15,917 bases of DNA, from the NCBI GenBank assembly GCA_944325235.1, contig CALUZE010000015.1:1-15917 (forward strand), written 5' to 3'. Positions 7,691 to 15,871 of the stretch are shown piece by piece (positions within the stretch are counted from its first letter, which is position 1; each line of letters opens with the position of its first letter). The notes beneath the pieces were generated by a model. The model worked only from the letters and a program-made list of their open reading frames with translations. It was not told the origin of the DNA and made no database searches. A program made the translations under genes and the position numbers. The DNA is from an uncultured Elusimicrobiales bacterium. Its GTDB lineage: Bacteria; Elusimicrobiota; Elusimicrobia; Elusimicrobiales; Elusimicrobiaceae.

Positions 7691-8179
7691 GTGTCAAAAA
7701 ATACCGGCTTAAAAAATTCTATCGTACTTTATGAAGCCTATCCTTATGCTCGCCCTATCACCTTATTAGTGGCAGGTTTATTTATTGCGGGATGTAGTTA
7801 CCCCGCTACAAATTGGATGGAAAATATTGGAATAATTCTCGGTTTAGTATGTATCCTTTGGGGGATAATAAAACTATTTAATAAATCAAAAACACTCTGT
7901 ACCTTTACGGATGACCGATTGGTTTTCCATACGCCCAACAAAGATTTTTTATACGGACAAATTGCCTATTTTTCCATTTTCTACAAACATACTCCCGGAA
8001 GAGTGAGTACAAGTTATGTTCCATACTTTAAATTGCAATTAATGTTTGGCAAACAATTTCTTTTCTTGCTGGATGATTTATCTCCGCGCGACCAAACTAT
8101 ATTTATAGCAGAATTAAAAAAACACAATGTAATTTTTAAAGGGAAACAATACGAAAAAGAATTTTTTAACAAAAAATAA
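7691..8179 (+). CDS. Unrecognised small membrane protein, AT-rich, same layout as its upstream neighbour
   Basis: This 162-residue protein starts with GTG at 7691, chosen because an AAAGGAGA site ends 5 nt before it. Two hydrophobic stretches lie at about residues 22-40 and 45-63, followed by a soluble domain starting CTFTDDRLVFHTPN and ending in the helix LSPRDQTIFIAELKKHNV. That order matches the upstream gene (soluble domain closing with LS-[KP]-[KR]-D and a helix), and suggests a YcxB/PH-like fold. IAGC at residues 32-35 looks like a lipobox, but the N-terminus before it is long and the stretch is better read as a membrane helix. GC content is about 34% over 7741-8160 by hand count, far below its neighbours. 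It ends 3 nt from the stop of the convergent comF. No function can be given. Confidence 0.68.
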   Translation: MSKNTGLKNSIVLYEAYPYARPITLLVAGLFIAGCSYPATNWMENIGIILGLVCILWGIIKLFNKSKTLCTFTDDRLVFHTPNKDFLYGQIAYFSIFYKHTPGRVSTSYVPYFKLQLMFGKQFLFLLDDLSPRDQTIFIAELKKHNVIFKGKQYEKEFFNKK

Positions 8180-8184
8180 TTTTT
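8161..8184 (+). terminator. Weak AT-only hairpin at the end of the radC operon
   Basis: ATTTTTT-AAC-AAAAAAT forms a 7-bp stem of A-T pairs only, overlapping the last codons and stop of the gene, and is followed by a run of five T at 8180-8184. The stem is too weak for a textbook terminator. It is the only candidate between the two convergent genes, which are 3 nt apart, so transcripts probably run into each other. Confidence 0.25.
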
Positions 8185-8914
8185 ATTCCCGGGCAAAAGT
8201 ATACGCCAGCACTTTTTTGGCGCCCGCGGCCGCCAAGGCTTGGGCGCAGCCTTCCAAAGTAGCCCCGGTGGTAGCCACGTCGTCTATAAGCAGCACTGTC
8301 TTTCCCCTTACTTCGTGTGGCCGCACCACCGCAAACGCCCCGGACATATTTTGCAGCCGGCCTTGCCGGCCCAACGTAGTTTGGCTTACAGTGTTGCGCA
8401 CCCGCGCCAACGCCGTCGCGTTGGCAGGCAGACCAATTTGCCGGCTCAACTGGCGTGCCAGCAGTTCGCTTTGGTTGTATCCGCGTTTACGCCCCCGCTT
8501 GGGAAACAGCGGCACCGGCACCAGTATATCCGCTTCCGCCAATTCCGGATATTGCGCAAACTGACGCTCCATCAGCGTCCCCATATAGCGGGCTAAATAA
8601 TCGGCCCGGGCATATTTTAAGGCGTGCACCAACGCACGAGAAGAAGGATTAAAAACAAAAGCCGAGCGGATAATCCGGCATTTGTATTGGCGGGCTTGGC
8701 TGCCGCGGCAGGCGTAGCAATGCGCGCCGCCGCTTTTAAGCACGGCCCCGCAGCGCCGGCAAATAAGCGGCCCGGGTACGGCCAAAGCGGCTTCACACGC
8801 CGGGCACAAAGGGGCGGTGGCGTTCCATTTTAAATCCCGGCCGCACGCAAAGCACGTGCGCGGAAACCAAAAATGCAAAAAGAGTTTGACTAAACGGCTC
8901 CAGGCGTGTTTCAT
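8183..8914 (-). CDS. comF: ComF family phosphoribosyltransferase-like protein
   Basis: This 243-residue protein has the ComF layout. Two four-cysteine zinc clusters lie at Cys21/24/37/40 and Cys52/55/66/69, then a phosphoribosyltransferase fold with the family sequences VPVPLFPKRGRKRGYNQSELLA and the PRPP loop VLLIDDVATTGATL (residues 207-220). ComF proteins are needed for natural DNA uptake in several bacteria, acting in the cytoplasm on incoming single-stranded DNA; the chemical role is unsettled. The start lies 3 nt after the stop of the giant SprA-like gene (TAA CCT ATG) with no Shine-Dalgarno site of its own, so translation by re-initiation is likely. No other competence gene is present here. 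Confidence 0.9.
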   Translation of the reverse strand: MKHAWSRLVKLFLHFWFPRTCFACGRDLKWNATAPLCPACEAALAVPGPLICRRCGAVLKSGGAHCYACRGSQARQYKCRIIRSAFVFNPSSRALVHALKYARADYLARYMGTLMERQFAQYPELAEADILVPVPLFPKRGRKRGYNQSELLARQLSRQIGLPANATALARVRNTVSQTTLGRQGRLQNMSGAFAVVRPHEVRGKTVLLIDDVATTGATLEGCAQALAAAGAKKVLAYTFARE

Positions 8915-8917
8915 AGG

Positions 8918-11900
8918 TTAGAATTGCACCGTCACGTTGGCGGCTATGTTGTAGGCCACGTAATCTTCCGTTTCCACATAGGCGTGCTGCAATACGGTCA
9001 ACCCGCCGCCCACCGTAAAGCGCAAGTTTTGCGAAAGTTCATAATCCAAAGACGTGCTGAAATCAAACTTCTGGTAGTTTTCTTTCACTTCCACCGGCGA
9101 GCTTTTGTCCGTATAGGCCAGCGTCGTGTTCCAAATCACGCGGTTGGTGGCGTTGTACATTTTGTTGATAAATGGCAATTTAAATCCGCGCGGCATATTA
9201 AAGTCCCACCGCAGGTTCAGGCTGGGGGTCAGCTCGGTACTGCTTTCGCTGATTTGGCCCGCCACCAGCCATTTATCGTGCGACGAATAAAGCAGTTTGG
9301 GCGTGACACGCATGGAGCCGATGTAGAAAGACGTCTGGGCGGAAACGTCGTTGTCTTCCACGCGTTCCAGGCTGGTGCCGGCGCGCAGGTCCGTCTTGTC
9401 GGACAGTTTGCGCGTGTAGTTGAGCACAGTGTCAAAATAGCTAAACAGCATAAAGCGCAGGTCGCCGCCGTACTGGGTGGTGTATTGTTCGTCGCTGTTG
9501 GTGGTGGTTTGTTCCACCATGCTGTAACGCAGTTTTAAGTTGGAGGAACTGAACCAGCGGCCGCCGTAGAAGAATTTTTCCAGGTCCGAAATGGAAAACG
9601 TCATATCCGGCAGCGTTAAGCTGGTGGAATCGTACGACGTGCCGGTTTGGTCGTTGGTTTGCAAGGTGCGGGTGAAGTTGTTAATCAGCGAAATGGTTTT
9701 AAGCGGGGCCGCCGCACCGCCCAGGTTGTATTGCGAGAACGGGCTCCAGCGCTGGGTGGAGGTGAACGTATCGCGCAAAATCAAACTTTGGCGGTAACCG
9801 TATTCGCCCACGTCTTTAAGCGAACTGCGGATCCAGAGTTCTTTGCGGGAATCAAAATCGCTGTCCACGTCGTACCAGGAATCCGCGTCCTGGATGCGGT
9901 AGCTGGACGAAATGACAAACGTGTTAAACAGCTTGCTCTTGGGCAAAAGTTCGTTTCCGTTTAACGTAAGCGTAATGCCGCCGTCCGCACTGCGGTTGAC
10001 GGTTTTTACTTCCCCCACGCCCACACTCACCTGCTGGCCGGAAGCCGAAAGCGTTTTGGCCGTTAAGTTGTTGCTTTCCACGGTGCTGATGTTGTAGCTG
10101 ACGGAAGGCGCCAGCCATTTGGCGATTTTCCAGGTGCTGTTAAAGCCGGTGTTCTGGGTCATGGCTTTGGGGTAGCTGATACTTTGCGTGTCCGTTTGTT
10201 GGTAGGTGGTGCGGTCTTCCGTACTTTTGGACAGGCTGTAATTGGGCGTAAAGTTAAAATTGTTGGTGGGCTGATAGGTCACCTTCATATTCATCTTTTG
10301 GGTGTTTTCGTCCGTGTTGTAGTAGTTGGACGATTCCAGGTGTTTTTCCCGGTCGTAGTCAATGGACGAATCGGTAATGTGGTAGCTGGCGGAAATGTTT
10401 TTAAACGCGCCGGCGGAGTGCGTCAGCGTGGCGCCGTAGGTGCGGGCGTCGTCTTTGCGCTGCATGGCGTCGTATTCCACGGTGTCGGCCGTATATTCCA
10501 GGCCGATTTGGGGCAAGTTGTCCTTTTTAAAATCCCCGCGGATGACGGCCGTCTGCCGGTCCACCTGGCCTTTATCCAACAGGCTGATGGTGTTATAGTC
10601 CGTCGTGTCCGTGACCATGGGCGTAACGGTGGAGGAACGCTTTAAATTGGCTTCCATCGGGAATTCTTTGATTTTATCCACTTTCAGGAAATATTCTTCT
10701 TCCGTCACTTCCTGGTTTTTGGCTACGGCCAGCGGGGTTTCAAAATTGCTGTCTTGGTATTTGTACTTGGCCCCCGCGCTGCCCCAGCCGTCCAGTTTAA
10801 TCACCACATCGCCCTTGTAGGCGGTCCCGTCGCGCGTGATGGAATCGGCCAGGTGGATGACGTTCAACCACACTTCCCCCGTACTGCCCGCGCTGGGTGT
10901 GACGGGACCCAAAGCGGCCGTGTAGGTTTTTCCGTCTTCCAGCGTCACTTGGTAACTGCCGTCCGGCTGTAACACGGCGGTTTGCACCGTACCCGCGGAA
11001 ATAGCCAAACCGGCGTCGCTATACAAGGCCAGGCCCGGCTGCAGCAGGCCGCGCGCATACCAGGTTTGGGTGGTTTCCCCTTGCGTGAACGTATATTCGT
11101 AGGTGCTTTCTTTTTGCACACCGGCCAAAATCAAGCTGATTTCGCTAAAGTTCAAAATACCGCCCGCGGTGCGGTGGTTGAGCACGCGCACGTTGTAGGA
11201 AGGGTCGGAGGCGTTTTCAAACGTGTCGGCCACGCCGTCGCCGTTGCTGTCCACCATTTTAAGCGAAATCAAACGCCACCCCTGGAAATCCGTCGGCACG
11301 ATGACTTTATCGTAGTTGTTGTCCGTCCCAACCTTTAAGAAAAATTCCGTCCCTGCCTGGTTCAGCGGCCGCGCGCCGCCCTGTTCCATCGCCCCGTGCA
11401 GCAGGAAGCGAAACTCGCGGTGCTGGGTAAAATCCATCGTGCTGAAGTTGCGGTTGGCATACCGTTCACCGGAAGCATTGGCTTGGGTGTCGCTGTCCGA
11501 CACGGCGGGCAGAGCGGTGGTATTGAATTTAATGTTTAACGCCTGGTCCAGCGCGTTGGTGGAACCGGTGGCTTGTTTGTAGTTGGAAATGGAGCCGTAC
11601 AAATAGTTAAACACCATTAAACCGTCCCCGGTGTTATTGGCAAAGATAGGTTCGTAGTTGGTGCTGTCCACGTTATTGATGCCCGCCACGGAAAACACGT
11701 CCGGGGCTGTTCCTTCCTGCGGGTTCCACGCGGTGCCGGACAGGGACACGTTGGCAATTTTGATTTGCCCTTTGAGCTTGCCCGCGCGTTTCATTTCGTC
11801 CGTCAGTTTAATCGTCACGCGCAAATGGTGCACCGCCGTCCATTGGGATTTTTCCGCATCCGACAAAAGCAGCGGCATGGTGTACGTCGTCCACGCGGTG

Positions 11901-14575
11901 TTGGAGGCGGTGTTGTTTACCATTCCTTCAATGGCGGCCCCCGCAAAACCGAAGTTCCCCTGCGTGGGAATGTTTTCCGCATCAAACGTGCCGTTGCCGT
12001 TTAAATCCTGCGTATCAATGCGGCCGTTGGGCTGCGATTCGGGGTTGTAGACGTTGTTCACAAACGGGTTGTATCGTTCTTCCGTTCCGTCCGGGTTCGT
12101 AAACAGCCAGCCGATATCTTCGTTCGGCGCCAGGGTGTTGCGGCAGTAGATGTCTTCCGTCTTGGGTACGTTGGTGCCGCACTGGGTGTTCATCCCGTTG
12201 GAAGAATCGGAATATTCGGAAATATCCCCGAAGGTAAAGTTAACCTGCGGGCCGTTTTCTTCGCCCAGCATGGTCAGTTCAAAGGATGTCTTGCTGGATA
12301 AATCCATCCCGCTGGTGCTGATGGGATAGACGATAGACACTTCGTCGCGGCCGGCTTCATTCAAAAAAGGCTGGCCGGTGGATTGGTCTATGGTGGTGGC
12401 GGGAAGGGTGAAATCGTAATTTAAGATAAGGACTTGCTGTTTGTCGTTGTAGTTGGCAATGGCGTGCGGGTTGATTTCCAGCGCCGGCAGGTCCTGCGTG
12501 TCCCAATGGATAGAATCCAAAAAGGCCGGCTTACCACTGGGGTTGGAAGCAAAAATCCAGTCCCTGAAAATCATAGAGCCGCCCACCTGCTCGGTGGTTT
12601 CGTTCATACTGTCCACCATCGCGTAGCCGAATAGGTTTTGGTTCTTTTGGCTTTTGGCCACTTCCGCGCTGAAATCCACCGACAGCGGGTCCGCCAGTTT
12701 GATGTCTTTGCCGTTGATGTCCGCCCCGTACACCAGCAAATCTTTGCCGTAGTCCCCCACTTGCGGGACTGTATTGGGTTTTTCGCCGCTTTCTTTAAGC
12801 ATCGTGGCGCCCATCACGATTTTGTCAAACAATTTATAATCCAACCGGCCGCCCAAGACCGAGTTGTTGGAGCTGGAGCCGGAAGTGGTATCGTACGTAA
12901 TGTCAATGACGGAGTTTTCGGTGATTTCGTCCCCTTTGTAGAAGGTAATAAAGCCGGAGGTGTAGTCAATGTAATAATCGTTGTTGCGGGTAAGGGTGCG
13001 GCCGTTTAGCTTGACTCTTTCGGATTCCACCACGATATTGGACTCAATAAAATACGTTTTGACGGTGGATTCATATTGAATTTTAAACGTTAAGTTTTTG
13101 GAAGATTTCGGCGTGGTGCCATACAGGCCCGAATCGTTGATGCGGTAGCTTAAATCAAAGATACCGGTATTGAAATCCACATTCACGTACGTCGGATACG
13201 CAAAATAAGGGTTCGTAACGGCCTGACCGTTGGCGTCCTGCAGCTGCAAAATAAAGTTGCCTTTGCCGTTATCCTGCGTGATTTTTTGCGCGCCGATGTT
13301 GTAGTAGGTTTTCAGCTCCAGCTTGTTGGCGGTTTCGGTCGTCATATCCGTGCCGGACACGACCGACTGGTCGTTGGACGTTTTAATCAGTTTAATCGTA
13401 TTGGGCGTACCCATGACGGAGCTTAACTGGTTGCCGCGGGTGTCGCGGTAGTCCACGGCGATGACGCTTTCGGCCGTAATACTGCGGCGGAAGGTGATGA
13501 TGCCACTGGCGTAATCCACGGTATAGTCCACCCCGCGGGTAAGGAGTTCCCACTTGGCGGGATAGGCGCCGCCGCCCAAAGCGTCGGTGGCGGTTTTGTC
13601 CACCGGGACATAGTTGGACGTAGTGGAGGAATCGTTGCTGTAATAGTAAATTTCTTCCGAGCCGGGGGAAATGCTGCCCATCACGGTACGCCATTCGTCG
13701 TAGGCGGTGCGGTCCACCGGGTAGCGGACGGTGCCCGAATCGTCAATGTAGGGGCGGACGTTGCCGCCGAACGTCAAATCGTAATACGTGCGGCGGATGT
13801 AGGAAGTGTCCGCCAGCGAAACGATTTCCGACACGCTGCTGCCGATAAATTGCTTCTGTTTGCTGGAACCTTTCGTTTGCGAACCGATTAAATACAGGTT
13901 GGCGTTTTTGTGCTGCAAATGCATTTTGGCACCGAACAGCTGTTTTTGATAGGCGATAAATTCCGTTTCCGGCAACGAAAGGTTGATATCCCCGAATTCC
14001 GCCAGCTGCACCAGCTCGCCGGGTTTGCCGCGGTACGCCACGGAGATGTTTTTTTCTTCCTCGCGCTGGTCGTCGTAGTCAATATCCACAAACACGCGTT
14101 CCAAAATTTTACCCTGCATTTTAAGCTGCATTTCCTGCTGCATTTCAAACGTGCTGGAATTGCGGTCTTCAATGTCGTTGTTATCGTCCGTTTTATACTT
14201 TTGTGCAGCCATTTTGAAGCCCAGCACATAGCGGCCCGTCAGGGCGATGCTGGTGCCGTACAGCGGCAGCGAAAGCGTGGGGTTGAGCAGGGTCAAGTCC
14301 GGAATGGGTTCCGGCCCTTTATCCAGTTTGTAGGAGCCGTCCACCGCGGTGACGGCCTGGCGCCAAAATTCATCGGTAAATTTAAGCAGTTGGGCGTCAT
14401 CCGGCGGGTCCTCCAGGGTGAGTTCTTCTTCCTCCTTGGCGGCTTGATCTTCTTCAAAAATGGAATACTCGTCCTTATCCACCAGGCTGTACGGCAGCGA
14501 TTCGGCGCCGGCTACGGGAGCAGCAACGAATTGTACCAGTAACAACAGGGCGACGGACAGCCGCAGTGTTTTCAT
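8918..14575 (-). CDS. sprA: Giant SprA-like outer-membrane protein (type IX secretion translocon candidate)
   Basis: This 1885-residue protein begins with a clear signal peptide (MKTLRLSVALLLLVQFVAAP, cleavage likely after VAGA at 24) and ends in NVTVQF, a barrel-type C-terminus with a final aromatic residue. Residues 95-240 read like the SprA N-terminal domain: NPTLSLPLYGTSIALTGRY, then LAEFGDINLSLPETEFIAYQ, KQLFGAKMHLQ and GSQTKGSSKQKQFIG, followed by RRTYYDL. Two modules of the type DYxSGxITF lie at 348-377 and 531-562. Calcium-loop-like motifs lie at 857-868 (DLNGNGTFDAEN) and 1109-1120 (DSNGDGVADTFE). From about 1300 to the end the chain alternates polar and hydrophobic residues as in beta-strands. 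Only two cysteines occur, Cys799 and Cys811. SprA/Sov of Bacteroidota is the outer-membrane channel of type IX secretion, usually 2300-2500 residues, so this one is shorter. The family call rests on remembered motifs; another giant porin-like protein is possible. Confidence 0.75.
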   Translation of the reverse strand: MKTLRLSVALLLLVQFVAAPVAGAESLPYSLVDKDEYSIFEEDQAAKEEEELTLEDPPDDAQLLKFTDEFWRQAVTAVDGSYKLDKGPEPIPDLTLLNPTLSLPLYGTSIALTGRYVLGFKMAAQKYKTDDNNDIEDRNSSTFEMQQEMQLKMQGKILERVFVDIDYDDQREEEKNISVAYRGKPGELVQLAEFGDINLSLPETEFIAYQKQLFGAKMHLQHKNANLYLIGSQTKGSSKQKQFIGSSVSEIVSLADTSYIRRTYYDLTFGGNVRPYIDDSGTVRYPVDRTAYDEWRTVMGSISPGSEEIYYYSNDSSTTSNYVPVDKTATDALGGGAYPAKWELLTRGVDYTVDYASGIITFRRSITAESVIAVDYRDTRGNQLSSVMGTPNTIKLIKTSNDQSVVSGTDMTTETANKLELKTYYNIGAQKITQDNGKGNFILQLQDANGQAVTNPYFAYPTYVNVDFNTGIFDLSYRINDSGLYGTTPKSSKNLTFKIQYESTVKTYFIESNIVVESERVKLNGRTLTRNNDYYIDYTSGFITFYKGDEITENSVIDITYDTTSGSSSNNSVLGGRLDYKLFDKIVMGATMLKESGEKPNTVPQVGDYGKDLLVYGADINGKDIKLADPLSVDFSAEVAKSQKNQNLFGYAMVDSMNETTEQVGGSMIFRDWIFASNPSGKPAFLDSIHWDTQDLPALEINPHAIANYNDKQQVLILNYDFTLPATTIDQSTGQPFLNEAGRDEVSIVYPISTSGMDLSSKTSFELTMLGEENGPQVNFTFGDISEYSDSSNGMNTQCGTNVPKTEDIYCRNTLAPNEDIGWLFTNPDGTEERYNPFVNNVYNPESQPNGRIDTQDLNGNGTFDAENIPTQGNFGFAGAAIEGMVNNTASNTAWTTYTMPLLLSDAEKSQWTAVHHLRVTIKLTDEMKRAGKLKGQIKIANVSLSGTAWNPQEGTAPDVFSVAGINNVDSTNYEPIFANNTGDGLMVFNYLYGSISNYKQATGSTNALDQALNIKFNTTALPAVSDSDTQANASGERYANRNFSTMDFTQHREFRFLLHGAMEQGGARPLNQAGTEFFLKVGTDNNYDKVIVPTDFQGWRLISLKMVDSNGDGVADTFENASDPSYNVRVLNHRTAGGILNFSEISLILAGVQKESTYEYTFTQGETTQTWYARGLLQPGLALYSDAGLAISAGTVQTAVLQPDGSYQVTLEDGKTYTAALGPVTPSAGSTGEVWLNVIHLADSITRDGTAYKGDVVIKLDGWGSAGAKYKYQDSNFETPLAVAKNQEVTEEEYFLKVDKIKEFPMEANLKRSSTVTPMVTDTTDYNTISLLDKGQVDRQTAVIRGDFKKDNLPQIGLEYTADTVEYDAMQRKDDARTYGATLTHSAGAFKNISASYHITDSSIDYDREKHLESSNYYNTDENTQKMNMKVTYQPTNNFNFTPNYSLSKSTEDRTTYQQTDTQSISYPKAMTQNTGFNSTWKIAKWLAPSVSYNISTVESNNLTAKTLSASGQQVSVGVGEVKTVNRSADGGITLTLNGNELLPKSKLFNTFVISSSYRIQDADSWYDVDSDFDSRKELWIRSSLKDVGEYGYRQSLILRDTFTSTQRWSPFSQYNLGGAAAPLKTISLINNFTRTLQTNDQTGTSYDSTSLTLPDMTFSISDLEKFFYGGRWFSSSNLKLRYSMVEQTTTNSDEQYTTQYGGDLRFMLFSYFDTVLNYTRKLSDKTDLRAGTSLERVEDNDVSAQTSFYIGSMRVTPKLLYSSHDKWLVAGQISESSTELTPSLNLRWDFNMPRGFKLPFINKMYNATNRVIWNTTLAYTDKSSPVEVKENYQKFDFSTSLDYELSQNLRFTVGGGLTVLQHAYVETEDYVAYNIAANVTVQF
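12890..13537 (-). repeat. Two copies of a DYxSGxITF beta-hairpin module inside the SprA-like protein
   Basis: Residues 347-378 (13442-13537) and 530-562 (12890-12988) align: GVDYTVDYASGIITF against NNDYYIDYTSGFITF, each followed about 10 residues later by VIAVDYRDT or VIDITYDTT. A looser third copy, FNTGIFDLSYRIND, lies at residues 468-481. The similarity is at protein level; I see no long DNA repeat. Repeated modules of this kind fit the duplicated N-terminal domain of SprA. Confidence 0.6.
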
Positions 14576-14606
14576 AAAGGGGAAAAATACCTCATTATTT
14601 CATTCT

Positions 14607-14635
14607 ATAATATTTACCCCTTTTCTACTGCCTAA
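14607..14635 (-). promoter_or_regulatory. Candidate promoter of the SprA-like gene
   Basis: On the minus strand TTAGGC (14630-14635) and TATTAT (14607-14612) are spaced by 17 nt. The -10 box is one base from consensus; the -35 box is poor. The element lies just after the terminator of the upstream protease gene and 31 nt before the start codon. The leader has no Shine-Dalgarno site next to the ATG, which is preceded by CCCCTTT. Confidence 0.4.
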
Positions 14636-14645
14636 TTTTCCGTCT

Positions 14646-14677
14646 AAAAAAACGCCCCCTGCCCGGGGCAGGGAGCG
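14646..14677 (-). terminator. Strong intrinsic terminator after the protease gene
   Basis: On the minus strand a 12-bp stem, CGCTCCCTGCCC with GGGCAGGGGGCG (one G-T wobble), is followed directly by seven T. It begins 21 nt after the protease stop codon and separates that gene from the SprA-like gene. Confidence 0.9.
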
Positions 14678-14698
14678 CGGTTAAAAAGCCGAGTTGTT

Positions 14699-15871
14699 TT
14701 AAGAAATTTCCACCGAAACCATCCGGTCCAAAAACCGGTGGCGCACTACTTCAAACTCCAAAAAATCCCCCGAATGCACATCCGGGAATAACGTTTCCAC
14801 ATGGGCCGGGTCAAACGGTTCCGGGTATTGCGGCAAATACACTTTGTGCAACAAGGTGCCGTCCAGGCTGAAGTGCCTCACCCAGCCGACCGTTTCGCCG
14901 GGGACCAACCGCAAAATTTCACGCCCGGCCAGCCGCAGCGAAAAACTGGCCAAAAATCCTTGTTCGTAATTGCCGATCATCCATTCCAACGCTTTGCGCG
15001 CCGGCACGGCAAACACGAGCCCCCGGTCCGGGTCGTGCCCGCTGTAAATACCCACCACTTTTCCTTCCTGGTTCAGCACCGGGCTGCCGCAGAGCCCGTT
15101 AAAATCGGTAGACACGTCCGGGCTGTCCATTACAATTTTGAACCCCCGCACGTGTTTGACGAGTAATTCATCCGCCCGCGCAAATCCGTTGACCGCATAC
15201 GGCGTACCCCATACCACCAGTTCTTCCCCCGGTTTGGGGAAATCCGCCGCCACTTTTAGCGGGCGGGCGTGTGTGGCCGCCTGCGGCGGCAAAGCGATAA
15301 TGGCCGCGTCGGGGGCGTTAATGCCGTAAGACCCCGTGGTATTTACTATCCCGCTATACGTAATTTCGCGGTTTGTTTTATCATACATCCGCACGGCCAC
15401 TTTGTTGCCGGCGTGGCCCACCACGTGGTAAGACACCACGGCATACAGCTTGCCGGACCCGCTGCGCACCACAAAGCCGCTGCCCATCAGCTCCCCCGTG
15501 GCGGGGCCGATGATTTGCACCAGCGACTGCCGAATGTGTTTTTCCGTTTCCACCAGCGGAAGGGGCATTTTGACTGGGGCCAGCCGTTGCGCCAATACGC
15601 GCTCCATACGGGCTTTTTCGGACGCGGACAGAACTGCCGCAGGGGCTTCTTTCTGCGGGGGAACAATTTGGCGGGACGATAAAACAGCACGCTTTTCCCC
15701 GGGCCCCTTGACCGGGAAACGAAACCCTTGTGTTACGGCAGCCGAAGGCAGGTAACGCAGGGGCGGCGTTATTTTGACAATCTGTCTGGGCCGCAGCAAA
15801 CTTTCCGCCGCCGTCTTGCTGACGGGTAGTTTCTGGGCAAAAATGCTCATGTACGGTAAAGAAGCAAGCAA
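14699..15871 (-). CDS. Trypsin/HtrA-like protease with Cys in place of the catalytic Ser
   Basis: The frame gives 390 residues if the TTG at 15871 is used, or 383 from the ATG at 15850; neither start has a ribosome binding site. About 110 linker-like residues precede a chymotrypsin-fold domain (about 113-300). Its catalytic motifs line up with HtrA: AVVSYHVVG (His149), NAPDAAIIAL (Asp188), and NGLCGSPVLNQEGKVVGIYS, where HtrA has GNSGGPLLN. The nucleophile position is therefore Cys261 (TGC at 15089-15091). GLVFAVPARKALEWM matches the closing strand and helix of the fold. The last 85 residues form a separate domain I do not recognise; I see no clear PDZ. A strong terminator follows. The hydrophobic leader expected for export is found only in another frame upstream. 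The fold is well supported; activity and location are inference. Confidence 0.75.
   Translation of the reverse strand: MLASLPYMSIFAQKLPVSKTAAESLLRPRQIVKITPPLRYLPSAAVTQGFRFPVKGPGEKRAVLSSRQIVPPQKEAPAAVLSASEKARMERVLAQRLAPVKMPLPLVETEKHIRQSLVQIIGPATGELMGSGFVVRSGSGKLYAVVSYHVVGHAGNKVAVRMYDKTNREITYSGIVNTTGSYGINAPDAAIIALPPQAATHARPLKVAADFPKPGEELVVWGTPYAVNGFARADELLVKHVRGFKIVMDSPDVSTDFNGLCGSPVLNQEGKVVGIYSGHDPDRGLVFAVPARKALEWMIGNYEQGFLASFSLRLAGREILRLVPGETVGWVRHFSLDGTLLHKVYLPQYPEPFDPAHVETLFPDVHSGDFLEFEVVRHRFLDRMVSVEIS

Noticed and set aside
7691..7795. Lipoprotein signal (IAGC) in the last gene of the radC operon
   Set aside because: Over 20 polar residues come first, the hydrophobic part before the Cys is short, and a second helix follows; a membrane helix fits better.
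7205..8174. TTTTAACAAA recurring at 7205, 8164 and 2995
   Set aside because: The two copies in the small genes encode Phe-Asn-Lys in AT-rich coding sequence; the recurrence is most simply chance and codon use, not a shared operator.
13910..14542. 210-residue plus-strand reading frame opposite the start of the SprA-like gene, and a similar one at 8906-9538
   Set aside because: Both mirror strongly supported coding sequence, have shadow-type composition, and have no ribosome binding site or recognisable domain.
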